Part shown: positions 52,033-63,500 of the stretch, piece by piece
How the letters are laid out: every line of letters begins with the position of its first letter
Numbering within the stretch: the first letter of the stretch is position 1
Program-made: the position numbers and the translations under genes
The notes under the pieces: generated by a model
What the model was told of the DNA's origin: nothing
The model's database searches: none
The model's input: only the letters and a program-made list of their open reading frames with translations
Source of the DNA: Cercis canadensis
Lineage: Eukaryota > Streptophyta > Magnoliopsida > Fabales > Fabaceae
DNA: 64,000 nt
Assembly (NCBI GenBank): GCA_003255065.1
Contig: QAOA01000527.1
Span: 289,383-353,382, forward strand
Reading direction: 5' to 3'

Positions 52033-52476
52033 TTACGGGAGCTGAGAGATCCTAACCAAATTATTGTCGCGAACGGTGCAGGATCGCTTACATGAGAAAA
52101 TAAGCAAGCTCTTTCTTAACCTTGACTCAATACCTCCAGTTTTGGACAAGTTTTTGTTGTTGTCACTATTTTTGATAGTCTTGGTGCACTCTTTGTAAGC
52201 TGTCAAGAAAGGATCGTCATCTTGCACCCAGATCAGCCCCTTCTTAGAAGAAGTTCTATAATAAGGAGGCTGAAAAGCGCAAGGAGGAAGTGGAATTTGG
52301 AAATCAGCAATAGAATTCCTAGTAGTACCTTCTGTGGTGCAAGGAGGTGGTGGTAGCTTTGGCACCAATTCTTGTTCTCTTGCGAGGCTTTCACCATCAT
52401 TTACCTTACATACCCCAGGCTTCTTTTCCCAGGAGAAGGGTATCTTTTCTGTGGAATGAGCTCTTGGGTCACTCAT
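52033..52476 (-). CDS. Small DUF688-like protein, copy A
   Basis: Single-exon gene, 147 aa. The N-terminus carries IPFSWEKKPGV, the middle has proline clusters (KLPPPPCTT, PLPPCAFQPP), and further on comes DDDPFLTAYKECTKT, then a basic tail with a few cysteines. The FSWExKPG and DPFLxAYKxCTK blocks recur in the neighbouring gene at 53303, so the two are probably tandem paralogues. The PFxWExxPG pattern is typical of plant DUF688-type proteins of unknown role, an assignment I make from memory. No signal peptide or membrane span is seen. Confidence 0.7.
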   Translation of the reverse strand: MSDPRAHSTEKIPFSWEKKPGVCKVNDGESLAREQELVPKLPPPPCTTEGTTRNSIADFQIPLPPCAFQPPYYRTSSKKGLIWVQDDDPFLTAYKECTKTIKNSDNNKNLSKTGGIESRLRKSLLIFSCKRSCTVRDNNLVRISQLP

Positions 52477-53302
52477 CTTCTAAGAGTAAAGAGTTTTAAT
52501 TAGTTGAAGGAATAAAAACAAGACCTACCAATATCATTAAAGTCATTTATAGAGTTGTTTCCACTGCATAGTTCTTAACGGCATCATATATATTCCAAGT
52601 GACAAGTGCATTAAACGTGAACGTAGACAATTTGTTATTGGCTTTGAAAACAAAATTGGAGAAAGAAGACAAATAAGTTGGAAAAAGAAGACCAAGCTCA
52701 CACGGATCTGTGTGTCATCACTGAAAGAAGACAAAAGGAGGAGTTCGAAAGTTATGGGACAAAATTTAGATGGTTGACTTAGTTCATGTGCAGATTTAAT
52801 CATCTGAAGAATAAATCCCCAGCTCCTCGAATCGATCTGTCCTCACTCCTCCAATCACATCAGTAAAACCAAGTAGAGATTGTTTCAGTTCAACAATTCT
52901 AATTAATTTTGGTGGATATTATCTTAATGAGAGACGGTTTACTGGGGAAAAAAAAATAGCCAGAATTGGTGTATTAAATTGATTAGTTCCAATAAAATCA
53001 GCACGAATAATTTAAGGTCATAGCAGGCGCTTATTAATATGTTTATAACTATGACTTGTATAATCTTTGATTAATATGTGTATGATTATGACTTGAATAA
53101 TCTTTTATTCGAGGTTATGATTAAACTAGTCAGGGAGTCCCCAGCAAACAGTGACTGTTTCTTGATTGAGGAAGCGAATTTATATAGAAACAATGTCATA
53201 CATGCATCCATTGATAATATGCCTAGACAAAATCTTTCAGTTTTCTGACATCAAAAGCTGTAGATAGCTTCGCGATTACTACTGATTAATTAACATCAAC
53301 AT
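52477..53302. other. Spacer between the paired small genes
   Basis: This should hold the promoter and leader of copy A and the 3' UTR of copy B, both on the minus strand. The open frame at 52543-52803 (minus) shows no domain and is not called. Confidence 0.45.
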
Positions 53303-53698
53303 TCACATACACGAAAGAAAATCCACAAACTTCCATAGGGTAGATCCATTGGGTTTTTTACCCTTACTCCCACTAGATCTTTTAAGCGCCAAAGGGGTTT
53401 TGGTGCAGTTCTTGTAAGCTTCCAAAAAAGGGTCTTCCTCCTTTCGACTCTGCATCTTTAAAGAACTAATTCTCAGTAGAATTGGAGGAATGTGAGTGTC
53501 ATTAAATGATTTAACTCTATCACTCACAGTCCCAGATGAAGATGGAGGAGGCTGTAGCACTAATTCAGTTTGGCTTATTATGTCTTTGTTGGGCACTTGA
53601 TTGTGGATGGTGACCTTGGAGAGACCAGGTTTGTGTTCCCATGAGAAGGGAACGTTTACGTCATTATAAGAATAGCTGTTGTAACTCATTTGCTGCAT
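53303..53698 (-). CDS. Small DUF688-like protein, copy B
   Basis: Single-exon gene, 131 aa, in the same orientation as copy A and about 0.8 kb upstream of it. It shows VPFSWEHKPGLSKV near the N-terminus, a proline/serine stretch (QPPPSSSGT) and EDPFLEAYKNCTKTPLALK, then a short basic tail. Translation may start at the first ATG (53698) or at the MSYNS methionine three codons later. The shared motifs with otherwise diverged sequence suggest an old tandem duplication. The function is unknown. Confidence 0.68.
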   Translation of the reverse strand: MQQMSYNSYSYNDVNVPFSWEHKPGLSKVTIHNQVPNKDIISQTELVLQPPPSSSGTVSDRVKSFNDTHIPPILLRISSLKMQSRKEEDPFLEAYKNCTKTPLALKRSSGSKGKKPNGSTLWKFVDFLSCM

Positions 53699-54889
53699 GC
53701 GGTGGATGGATGCAACTTTATCAAGGTTCTTTTTAAGGAGAGGCTATATCACGAGCTTCATGATTTGTAACGCTCAAATAATCCAAATTCTGGCCGAGGG
53801 AGTTAGCTTGTATATTAATCCAAACAAGCCTAGAGAGTTATACATAGCTTCACGCCATTATTCGTGTGATTCAATGAAACAAACGCTTGACCTCGTGAAT
53901 GATAATAGGCCAAGTATTGGGACCCACACCTTTTTCCCCGTCTTATTTCATGTGTCCGTTTGGCTGAGTTACGCCCAAACTGTCTTTTCCGTTATTCTTT
54001 TGTTCTTCCTTTTCCTAAAATGCATCTTGTGTCATAATTTATGAATTACACTATGGCTACCCTTCTAGTTTCTTTTGGTTGAACTTCTTTTTCTGGTTTA
54101 GGATACGAAAATTTGGAGAGAAAAAAAGACTTACAGTGCTCGAATGATTGTTATTGCATATTTTGGCGTAATTGTTATATTTATATAGGTAGTTATCTTT
54201 AAGAAGAAACATTATGATGATGATGTCAAATTTAATATTGGTGTTATCTTTGATTGCCGCATTAAGAAAATTGATACGCGTAAAAGCTACCTGTACGACT
54301 ATACGTGTTAATATGGCAATCAGTTTCCACCTTAATTGTACAATTTTGACATTCGAGTAATTTTCAACTTATATAGCTGTTCAGGACAAAGAAAACCTTT
54401 GGTCCACTTGCTGAAACTTATCTTATATGGAGTTTTCTTCCTCGATAATTTGGAATACATATGTTTTTGTTTTTTGGATTAATATATGGTTTGCTATTGA
54501 TATTTGACTAATTCATTGTGGAGCGATAATGGTATCTATCATCGGCATCGGTTTCCATATTGTATTGGGAACCATAGCCTTAGCAAATGTATATATATAA
54601 AGTGACTTAGTGTGACAGAAAGTAATTAGCTTCATACAATAAATAATTACACGAAATAGTTAATTCTCTGAATTCAATTAAACTCAAAAACAAAGCAAAA
54701 CAATATAGCTATTTTTTAAATGATACTTTTTTTTTAGGGGAGGGCTCCCTAGATATTGGACCTCTCACCCATGGTAAAAGCATTAAGCACATTTTTTATA
54801 TTTACTTATTTTATTTTATTTTTTGTTCTGGGAAAATATTCTCTTTGGTCTTCAATCGTGGAAGAATGCTTTGGAACAAGGTACAAGCG
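53699..54889. other. Intergenic region, nothing recognised
   Basis: Upstream of copy B (minus). The frame at 53697-54044 (plus) lacks any domain and overlaps the copy B promoter, so I treat it as chance. The remainder is AT-rich. Confidence 0.45.
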
Positions 54890-55045
54890 ACAAACTTGTA
54901 TGGGCCCAAATTAAAGTCCAAAAAGGTGTAACCGGCCCAAATTAAAGTCGAGATCGAAAGACGGAGCCTCCCATGTGCGCCGAGGATCCAACTGAATTGC
55001 TGAAAAAAATGAGGAATACTGCGGCTAGGGTTTTGAGGCAAAGCA
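54890..55045. promoter_or_regulatory. Orphan site II plus telo-box cluster
   Basis: GGGCCCAAATTAAAGTCC (near 54901) is followed by GGCCCAAATTAAAGTCG (near 54936), a spaced direct repeat of a site II element. A telo-box CTAGGGTTTT follows near 55026. Site II with a telo-box is the usual core promoter layout of plant ribosomal-protein, translation and snoRNA genes. No coding region with a known domain follows within 1.5 kb on the plus strand, so the transcript may be non-coding or the gene decayed. Confidence 0.45.
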
Positions 55046-56740
55046 TCTAAACCCCAGCTTTAAATATCATCCAAATTAGCATCCCTGCATCTGAAAGACG
55101 AAGGACATGCTTGTGCGGCGTACAAGTCATTGCCTGCGACTCGTTCCTTCACATCTCGCCCTGTAATTTCTCTGTATGAATCCCTTTTTATATTCTCAGA
55201 AGCTCCTTCGTCTATTTTGTTTTCTACTAAGTGATCATTGTATCAGGAATAGAGAATGGAAGCTTCGATTATCTTAATGATAACTCTTATATACTGTACC
55301 CAATTGAGGCTGCAGTCCAAAGCTTCCGTTCTCTTTTCCAGAACTGCCTTATTTGGTTTTCGAGTTTAGGTGCTCTGTTTCTTTTCGCTGGGTGATCATG
55401 GGTTTTTTTTTAGTAAGAGATTATATGTACGATAGGTTTTGTTGTCTGGTAACTTGATGATTGATTGACGAGAAAAAGGGTTGGTTGCGATGATTATAAA
55501 ATAATTCCTCGTACTGAATGCTATTGCCATGGCATGACAGACACGTTTACACCCATAGAATATGAGCACCACCCAATTAAATCCATCTATTTCTTAATTT
55601 TCATTGCATTTTTTACGAAAATAAAGTGATCTTTTAGTGGGGAAAGGAGTTGATTCTTTGATGCGCAGGGCATTTAACTAAAATTGCTTTGTGCTTAATC
55701 AGCTCCTGAAATTGATTGGGTGGTGTTTAAAGCCCAAATTTTACACGATTTCTCGAGGTTTGGGTTACGCACACCAGCATAGCATATAAACCCACATGTT
55801 TATTAATTTTTTCCTTTGTTTTCTTAAGTTGTTTTATTATCTAAACTGGTTAGTCCGTCCCTCCCTCCCTGTGTCAGTGTTATGCTTGCATCTTTAGTGG
55901 TGTCATGGATCTCTTTAAGGTTGTTCTTTCCGATCCATAGAAATTGTTAGATACCTCTGATTTGCTGATTTACAATCTTAACCAATTATTTCAGAGCGGA
56001 AGCGAAGAATTTATGTTCACTTGGTACCTATTTTTTCTCTATTGATTGAAGGTTGATTCAAACTATTTGGATTGATTTGCACCAAAAAAACAGAATATGG
56101 ATTGACTACTGCCAATTTGCAAATTGAGAAACTCTGAAATCTTTTAGAATTAATGAAACTATTCATGGAGTGAATAGTGATGCAAAATTTTTGGAACTTG
56201 AGAACAACGCATTACAGGTGGTTTGAAATTGAAAATGACTCAGCATCTACCAAGAACTCTTAAGCTTGAAAATTATTCAGGCTTTATGGAGCCATGAATC
56301 TTTGAAGATGTAGATGTTCCAGTGTTGTCCGTAAACAGATGGAACGGACGAGCTTAGCGGTGTAAACCAGTGACGACAAATTTAACTAATTTACCTCAGA
56401 CATATAATTCTATAAACTGCTGTAAATATTTGGTATTTAGCATGAATGTATTAATATTAAGGCAAGTATTACCATACCTGGGGAATGATCCAGGGTATGG
56501 ATACCTTGAGTTGTGGATGAATTAAATTGTGACACGTGTTTTTTTTAAAATCAGAATAACCTGCATTTCAGGTTTTTATTATTTTAAGGGGAGGCAGGTT
56601 AGTTTTTAATTTTACAAAGGCACCCATGTTCATTTATTCGACCATGGAAAACCATAAACAGAGAAACTCAGCTCTTTGCACACAGAGGGATCTGGGCTTT
56701 ATGACATCCAAAAGCAATAGGGGATTAGATCAGAAAATTC
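55046..56740. other. Region downstream of the orphan promoter, no ORF
   Basis: Mixed-composition sequence without a long open frame on either strand. A GGAAGCTT (55258) and AAGCTTCC (55320) pair could close a small hairpin, but I could not place convincing C/D or H/ACA snoRNA boxes. It could be a long non-coding RNA or an eroded gene. Confidence 0.35.
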
Positions 56741-56744
56741 TTAT

Positions 56745-56890
56745 CATGTCAAAATCTGCGAAGTTTGTATCCCTTCTTCTCTATCATTTAGGATCAAGCT
56801 AATTGCTGTCAAAGAGTCACACTCCACCACCACCATTCTCATACCCAGCTCCCAAGCCATTTGGAGGCCGAAGAACTTGTTGAGGCAGTA
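56745..56890 (-). pseudogene. Relic RNase H-like (RVT_3) fragment of a non-LTR retrotransposon
   Basis: On the minus strand an open stretch reads NKFFGLQMAWELGMRMVVVE and continues CDSLTAISLIL before a stop near 56747. The AWELGxRxVVVExDSLxA pattern is the core of the plant RVT_3 / RNase H domain found at the end of LINE polyproteins and in domesticated relatives. Only about 45 codons survive and there is no start, reverse transcriptase or poly-A tail in view, so it is a decayed fragment. Relics of this kind are common in plant genomes. Confidence 0.65.
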
Positions 56891-57912
56891 ATGAGTCCTT
56901 ATTGGGTTGGACTCGCTACTAAGTCAACCCTGCGATTCTAGGGTTTGAGTTGGATTCCTTGAAAATAAAATAACTTTTTTATAATAAATTTTTTACTCTT
57001 CTATTAAACACCTTTCATTTTTCAGGCCCTTAAAATTCTTTAATTTTTAACCTTATACCAAAAGCATCTTTATTGCATTAATTTATTATTGTTTTGTAAC
57101 ATACATATGAATTAATCACTACTACATTAGAATTTTTTAAGATTAAAGTTATCACTAGATCAATTTTTTACCTAGTATATTTAATAATTTCCAGATAGAT
57201 TAAGTTCATATCACTAGTTTAATTCATTGACATTATTATTAACTTTAACTCATGCCTTCACTCAAAAAAACTAAAAATAAAAAGTTAACTCATGCCTAAA
57301 CTCATAGCTCTTCATTAACACTAAATTAACCTTAACCCACTAGTTTAACTTTATGTGACCATTTATGTTAAGGTAAGAGGTTTAGAGAAATCAAAATTTT
57401 AACCTCAACCTACTAAAATATTCTCATTCAATTAAAACTTTAGCCTTAACTAACGAGATTAATAAGTAGATAAATATTCATAGCCACTAAACATAATATC
57501 TTCATCTCCCTATGTTGGGTTATGAGGTTTAGAGAAATTTCAAATCCTCATTATATTAATATCTTAATCTCATTTTTAACATTACCTTTAGTATCACTTC
57601 ATATCTAGTCATTGTCATTAATTGTAATATATTTGTTATCTCATTATGTTAGGCTATGAGGTTAAGAGAAATTTCAATTTCTTGTTAGATTAATATCTTA
57701 ATCTCATTAATAACCTTAGAACATGCATAACTTCAAATCTATTCATTGCCACTAAAGATAATATCTACATTTCATTATTCTTAATCTCACTATATTAATA
57801 TGTTAATCTCCTTTTTTTATATATGAATATATTAATCTCCTTATTAATCTTGATCATTGCATCATTTCATATTACCACTGAATATAATATCTTAATCTCA
57901 TTATTAATTTTA
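56891..57912. repeat. AT-rich degenerate repeat tract
   Basis: Units such as ATGTTAGGCTATGAGGTTAA with GAGAAATTTCAA recur near 57365, 57512 and 57645, and ATATCTTAATCTCATT recurs several times between 57480 and 57900. Spacing is irregular (about 134-147 bp), so this is an old, eroded tandem array. No coding potential. Confidence 0.5.
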
Positions 57913-58469
57913 GGCTTAATTGTAATTTTGGTCCTTCTATTTTAACCACTTGAACGTTTTGGTCCCCCTTCTTTAAAAATGAACTATTGAGTCCTTCTAT
58001 ATTAATAAAATGTACAAATTTAGTTCATTTATCTTTAAGTCAAAATTCTTAGGTTTATTTCAAAGTATAAAGTTCTCTAATTCAGAATCCCACCGTTCAG
58101 ATTAAAGAGCTGCGTCTTATGAATTTTTCCATTAAATTTCAGCTCGATCTAACGGCGAAAAAGTCTAATTTTTTGGTTAGATGAAAACTTATGGTTTTTG
58201 TATTTTGGGTTGGGTCCCACCGTTAAATTGAGCTAAAATTTAGTGAGGAGGTTCACAAGATGTAACACTTCAATCTGAACGGTGAGATTATGAATCAGAG
58301 AGCTTTACACCTTGAAATAAACCTAAGAATTTTGATTTAAAGATAAATGGACTAAACTTGTACATTTTATGAATATAAAGGGACAATAGTTCATTTTTAA
58401 AGAAGGTGGACCAAAATGTTCAAGTAGTTAAAATAGGGAGACCAAAATTGTAATTAAGCCTTAATTTTA
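57904..58469. mobile_element. Mutator-like long-TIR MITE (548 bp) with 9-bp target duplication
   Basis: The element runs 57913-58460. It begins GGCTTAATTGTAATTTTGGT and ends with the inverted copy (ACCAAAATTGTAATTAAGCC). The two halves are inverted repeats over roughly 200 bp each, meeting in a short centre near 58190; paired landmarks are CCACCGTTCAGATT/AATCTGAACGGTGAGA and AAATAAACC. Both flanks carry the same 9-mer, TTAATTTTA (57904-57912 and 58461-58469). A 9-bp duplication plus long terminal inverted repeats is the hallmark of Mutator-like elements. It has no transposase, so it is non-autonomous. A partial second copy of its right end (58514 on) is an assembly duplication. Confidence 0.85.
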
Positions 58470-58662
58470 TCCCATGTATCATTTCATAGCTTTAATTATT
58501 ACATTTTTCAACNTTTATGAATATAAAGGGACTCAATAGTTCATTTTTAAAGAAGGTGGACCAAAATGTTCAAGTAGTTAAAATAGGGGGACCAAAATTG
58601 TAATTAAGCCTTAATTTTATCCCATGTATCATTTCATAGCTTTAATTATTACATTTTTCAAC
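58366..58662. repeat. 147-bp near-identical duplication flanking an N
   Basis: Copy 1 (58366-58512) and copy 2 (58514-58662) begin TTTATGAATATAAAGGGAC. Copy 2 has a 2-base insertion (GGGACTCAATAG versus GGGACAATAG) and at least one further difference. The N at 58513 is the junction. This again looks like two alleles or contig ends placed in series. Confidence 0.85.
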
Positions 58663-59514
58663 ATAATATATAAATACAACTTCTATCTACCTATTGATAA
58701 ATGTAAATATTTATAGACTAACCAATAATTGTAGAGCCTAATTTCTACAGCCAAGTAAATGAGATTATCTGTTATTCCTGCAATCTATTATGGGGTCAGA
58801 AACCCAAATTAATCTAAAAAACTAAGCCCACCATGACCTAATCTCATTCTAACATACATCAGCCCAAAACAAAAATTGTGGCATTTTTAAAAATTTCACA
58901 ACTTCGTGGGGCACATTTCATTCCCATTCCATTCAACAGTCCAAGTTTTGCCATGTGTTCCAGGTATCGATACCGAAACTTTTACTAAAGGTATGGAAGA
59001 GGCGCCTAATATTAATGTATGTGTATAAAACATTGAACTAGTACTGTTAATCATGGAATTCTAATTTACCCTCACTAAAAGATGGGGTTGAATTACTTCT
59101 ACTCCCAAAACCACTATTTTCCGCAGAATGAACGGCTAATTTATTTTTGTATCATTTAAAATACAGGAAGAAGTTAAATTCTACCCAAAATAACACTAAA
59201 ACTACTAATAACTGAGAAGCTCCCAGTTTAATTCAAGTATTTTCTAGTGTTCCAATGACGGAAACTACAATAACTTCTAAAAGCATGTTTAATTTGTTTT
59301 TAGTAACATTTCTTAAAAATAGTAGTTGTTTTAAAAAGTATGTCTTTTTTTTTTTTTTTTTTTTTTTTGTGTATCTAAGTATTTAGCAAACGCTTGAACT
59401 ATGCTATTTTATAAGTAATAGCAGCTCATGAATTATAAAATAATACCAAAATTAACCATACATTTTTTTAGTTTCAATACTGCCGAAGCTAGTTGCCTGA
59501 TGAACTCTTTCCTT

Positions 59515-59554
<40 letters not shown>

Positions 59555-60547
59555 TTATTTATTTATTTGCCCTCTATTTTACTTCATATTATAACACGTT
59601 ATAACATTTGAATTTAATTAGACTAACTAAAATTACATAAATTTTCATTAAAATGTGAGTTTCATGGATTTCTTCAAGAAGAAAAATATATTTTACACAC
59701 TACCTAATGTTGCCATAGCCAAGATAAATTTGAGGTGCATAGAAAAAATTTAAATGAGCTAAATGAAACTCAAGTTATACAATTAATGCCAATTATATCA
59801 AATATAACATTAGTAGTTTATATTTGACTTGATTCTTGAATTTGAAGCATCTAGCATCATACAATATTCCGAGGCATAGACATCCTTATTTTTTCAGCAA
59901 TATTAATGAATGACGACTATGCTAATTAAACTTAAGCAAGGTATCATTTTGTCGCATGCCCGTGCTACACAGTAAAACTCCTACTTAATTGAATTAATAT
60001 CCGTCTTTTTTTAAAAATAATATTGTAATGGTGAAAAATTCTCAAGTTTTTAGCCATTTGTCATGAACGCATATTTGATTTGATAAATACTAATTTTTTA
60101 GACAAAAAAAAAAATTATTAAATACTATTAAGAGTTCACTTGTTCCATCTGCGTGCTGCTGTCCTATATGATCAAGCTTTAGTACTCATTAATATTTACT
60201 GTTATAAGTCACGAAATCAGAGTCCCTACACTTATCAATCCAACCAAGTCAACATACAGCCCAACATCAGTACTTTCGAATACAAACTTACCAAAATGTG
60301 CAAAGAAAGAAAGACATGATCTTCTTTTTCTTAAAAAAAAAAAAAGAAAAAAAAAGTCAAGCAACACCTACATACGATAATTATGAGCCGAAACAGGTAA
60401 GGACAGATTTTGGAAATTCTGAGGATTAACATATTAAGAGCAATTCAAAGAGATAATTTAGTGAGCACAAGATAAAATTTTGTTTCTCTCCCCTTCCATG
60501 TCTTCCATCAAGGGCTTGCATGTTGGAAGGAGAGACAGATAAAAGAG
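58663..60547. other. Intergenic region and GRF 3' UTR, with microsatellite
   Basis: AT-rich, with a T-run near 59346-59368, (AT)n at 59519-59550 followed by a TTTA/TTAT run to about 59569, and A-runs near 60110 and 60332. The last few hundred bases are probably the 3' UTR of the GRF gene (minus). No other gene recognised. Confidence 0.55.
59519..59569. repeat. (AT)n plus (TTTA)n compound microsatellite
   Basis: About 16 AT units followed directly by four to five TTTA/TTAT units. Confidence 0.9.
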
Positions 60548-63500
60548 TTACAAGGCAGGGAAGGAGGTAGAATTGGCAAGAGTGGTTCCAAGGAGGTCAT
60601 TGCTCTTATTCTCTGCCCTTGGACTGCTCCCAGCACTGCTATTTGAAAGAGAGCCAAACGCTGTCTTCTGCAAAACCCCTGTAGGAGACGACCCTAATGT
60701 AGGACTATTGTCCCACCCATCACTCATAAGGTTGAGAGCAGAAGTGTTCTTGCTACACTCACTTGAATTGTTATTGCTAAGATGCAGAACCTCCCCAAGA
60801 GGACCACCCATAGAACTTTCCCATGTAATTGGTATCCAATTTGCCTGCCTATTATTTGATTCGTTCAGAGCACTTCCAACTCCCAAACCCATTTGTATTG
60901 GATCTAATTCCCTTGATGATAATCGAAGTGGTGACAATGTGACTTTCTCATTGGTGGGAGAGGAAGTTGATGACATGAAGTCTGAGCAAGTCATGGGAAT
61001 GGAAATTGACAATTGGGTTCTCTCTGATTGCATGTCAAGTTCAGGCCATGAAACACCAGAGCGATCAGAATGATTCTTGGGCCAGTCATCGATGAAATGC
61101 CTAAGGGATTGTTGCGACTCTGTTTCACGCTCAGTGGGGTTGTGTGTAGAACCAAAGCTTCTGCTACTCAACAAGCTGGAACTTTTCTGTGAAGGGTTAA
61201 GAAGGGAGTCAGAAGTGACAAGCCCAAACTCATTCCTTGAAGATTCTTCAAATGGGATTTGCTGTTTACGAATCATAAAGGGGCTTTCTTTTGGTTTCAG
61301 CTCAAGAGTGGGAGGCAGCATTGGCAGGGTTGTAGCGTCCTGCATTCTCTCACTAGCATTGTCCTTGTTATTCATAAACATCCTGCAAGTAGAAATTGAC
61401 AACATTCACCATTAGAAGCTATAGGATAGAATAAATAGACAACATTTCCTCAATCATAACTGCATTTTCACACATAAATTAAATCGATTTGACACGCTTG
61501 AAACCATCTTTCTCTAAAAATGGAATCTCAACCACTATTGAGTATTGACCAGTCACCATCATACCCAGTAAGTACAATAAAATAGCTAGATTCATTGATT
61601 CTATCATGGACCAAACGAAAAGATAACCAGACCACAGGTCTGCATAAGGTACCAAACTAGTGAACAACCTAAGATTCAGGCTTTATAGCGGAGGAGTAGA
61701 TACCATGAGGGTAATAGAAAATGGCAACAAGACTGTTTTTTGGGTCACCTGTTGATGGTGTTAGCAGCCGCAGAAGCATTAGACGCAGGAGGGTGCAAAT
61801 TTTTGGCATCTTGATGTGTAAAAGTAAGGCTGTTGGATGCAGCGGTTCCGGGCACCAATAACGAAACTGAGGAAGAAGCATTATTAGAGATTAGTTTAGA
61901 AGCAGTGTTGGTGGCTGCAGTAGTTGTAGTAGTAGTAGTAGTGGTCCCGGTGACGGCATGGCCTGATTGGCCTTCCACAGGCTTTCTTGAACGATGGCGT
62001 CCTCTGTTCATGTGCCGCTCACAATACTTCTGGTCAACCACGGCATCTCTCGAGCACCGCCATTTCTTCCCATCTGTTCTACGACACCTCCCTGGCTCAG
62101 GATCGGTGTTGTTCGAGAATCCCAGATGGAAAGCTCCCCAACCCACTACAACAAACAAAAATCCCATTACAGTACCAGTTATAGTAATTCAAAAGATACC
62201 CCTTTCTCTGTTTTTCATTTATTTATTTTTTTGAAAAGTAAATGTCCCTTCCAGTTATACAACTTCAAAGAGGGAAATATGCAAATCTAGTTAATGTAAA
62301 AATAAATAAATAAATAAATATATCCAGGTTTGTTATTTCGGCAAAGGAACATACATGTATTGGGTCTCAGAAGTCCGCTTGAATAGTTACAGAAGCCAGC
62401 AGAATCAAGCGCTTTTCTTATGGGGATAAGCAGATGAGAAGGTACGGGCACATTTGCAGTTATGCACTTGTAGATCAAGGCCTGGTGTTCCAGTTCCATC
62501 CACTGTGACGGAGTGAATGGCCCTCTGGTACCTGTAAAAACCCCATGCATGCTTCCAGAACTGTAACCTGATTCATTATAACCCCAAAAAATAAGGTAAA
62601 ACATAGTAAGAACACAGAGACACAGAAAGCCAAATTTAAAGCCATTTCATAAAGGGGGGGAAGAAAAAAAAGGAGAGCGAATCAGCGAAAAGAGGCGTGA
62701 CAGAAGACAGAAGTATTATCTGTAGTGTGCAACATTTAAAAGGAGTAGAATAATTATAGATTTTTGGTGCTTTGATTGAAGAAATAACAGTCAACTTTGC
62801 GTGTGTGATGGAAAGGGAAAGAAAAGATTATAGAGAAAGAGAGTACAGGACAGAAGTAATCAAAAATTTGGAGCTTTTCTTGCTCCTATACCTCTATCTC
62901 CTGGCTTCATATATTTTTCTCCTTTAGTACCCTCTAGTTTACTGTGCAAAATTATACTAAAATCCATCTCCCTAAAACGGGGAAGACAGAGATTTTGGGA
63001 GGAATTTTTTTGTTTCACTTTTCTCTTGACAAGACTCAAAACAAAGACCACTCATATATATACATATATTTCCCTGAAAAGACCTTCCATCAGTACTGTA
63101 GAATCAGACCGTAATGACCCAATAACGACCCATATTTTGGCTCCCATAAATCACAAGGGATATATCATTTTCCAAAACCAACAAACTTAACATTCATTCA
63201 CCGTAATCCACAACTCTACCCCACTTTTCCATTAACTCCCCTCCTCAAATCACAAACAAAATAGTTATATTCACTTACCATTTCTTGTAAAATAATGAGA
63301 AGGACCTCAAATGGTAGTAAAATATTTATATTTAGATACCTGTATGTCTGCTGTAACTAGATAAGGGATGGTAAGAGTAAGGCAATGTGGCATTTGGGGA
63401 GTTGGAGTTTTTTTCCAGTAAGAGAGGTTCTGATTTTGGAGAAGAGAAGCTAAGCATTTGGGGTTGGTGCTGCTGGGAATCAGAAAAGAGAGTGGCGTTA

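Noticed and set aside
52543..52803. 86-aa open frame (minus) between the DUF688-like pair
   Set aside because: Lies in the likely promoter/leader of copy A, shares neither family motif and lacks any domain.
53697..54044. 115-aa frame (plus) upstream of copy B
   Set aside because: Divergent from and abutting copy B, with no domain; probably chance in promoter sequence.
55258..55327. Possible snoRNA with a GGAAGCTT/AAGCTTCC closing stem
   Set aside because: No convincing C (RTGATGA) and D (CTGA) pair or H/ACA boxes at the required places.
61833..62234. 133-aa frame (plus) over the GRF WRC exon
   Set aside because: Antisense shadow of the GRF coding exon; its valine run is the reverse complement of the threonine repeat.
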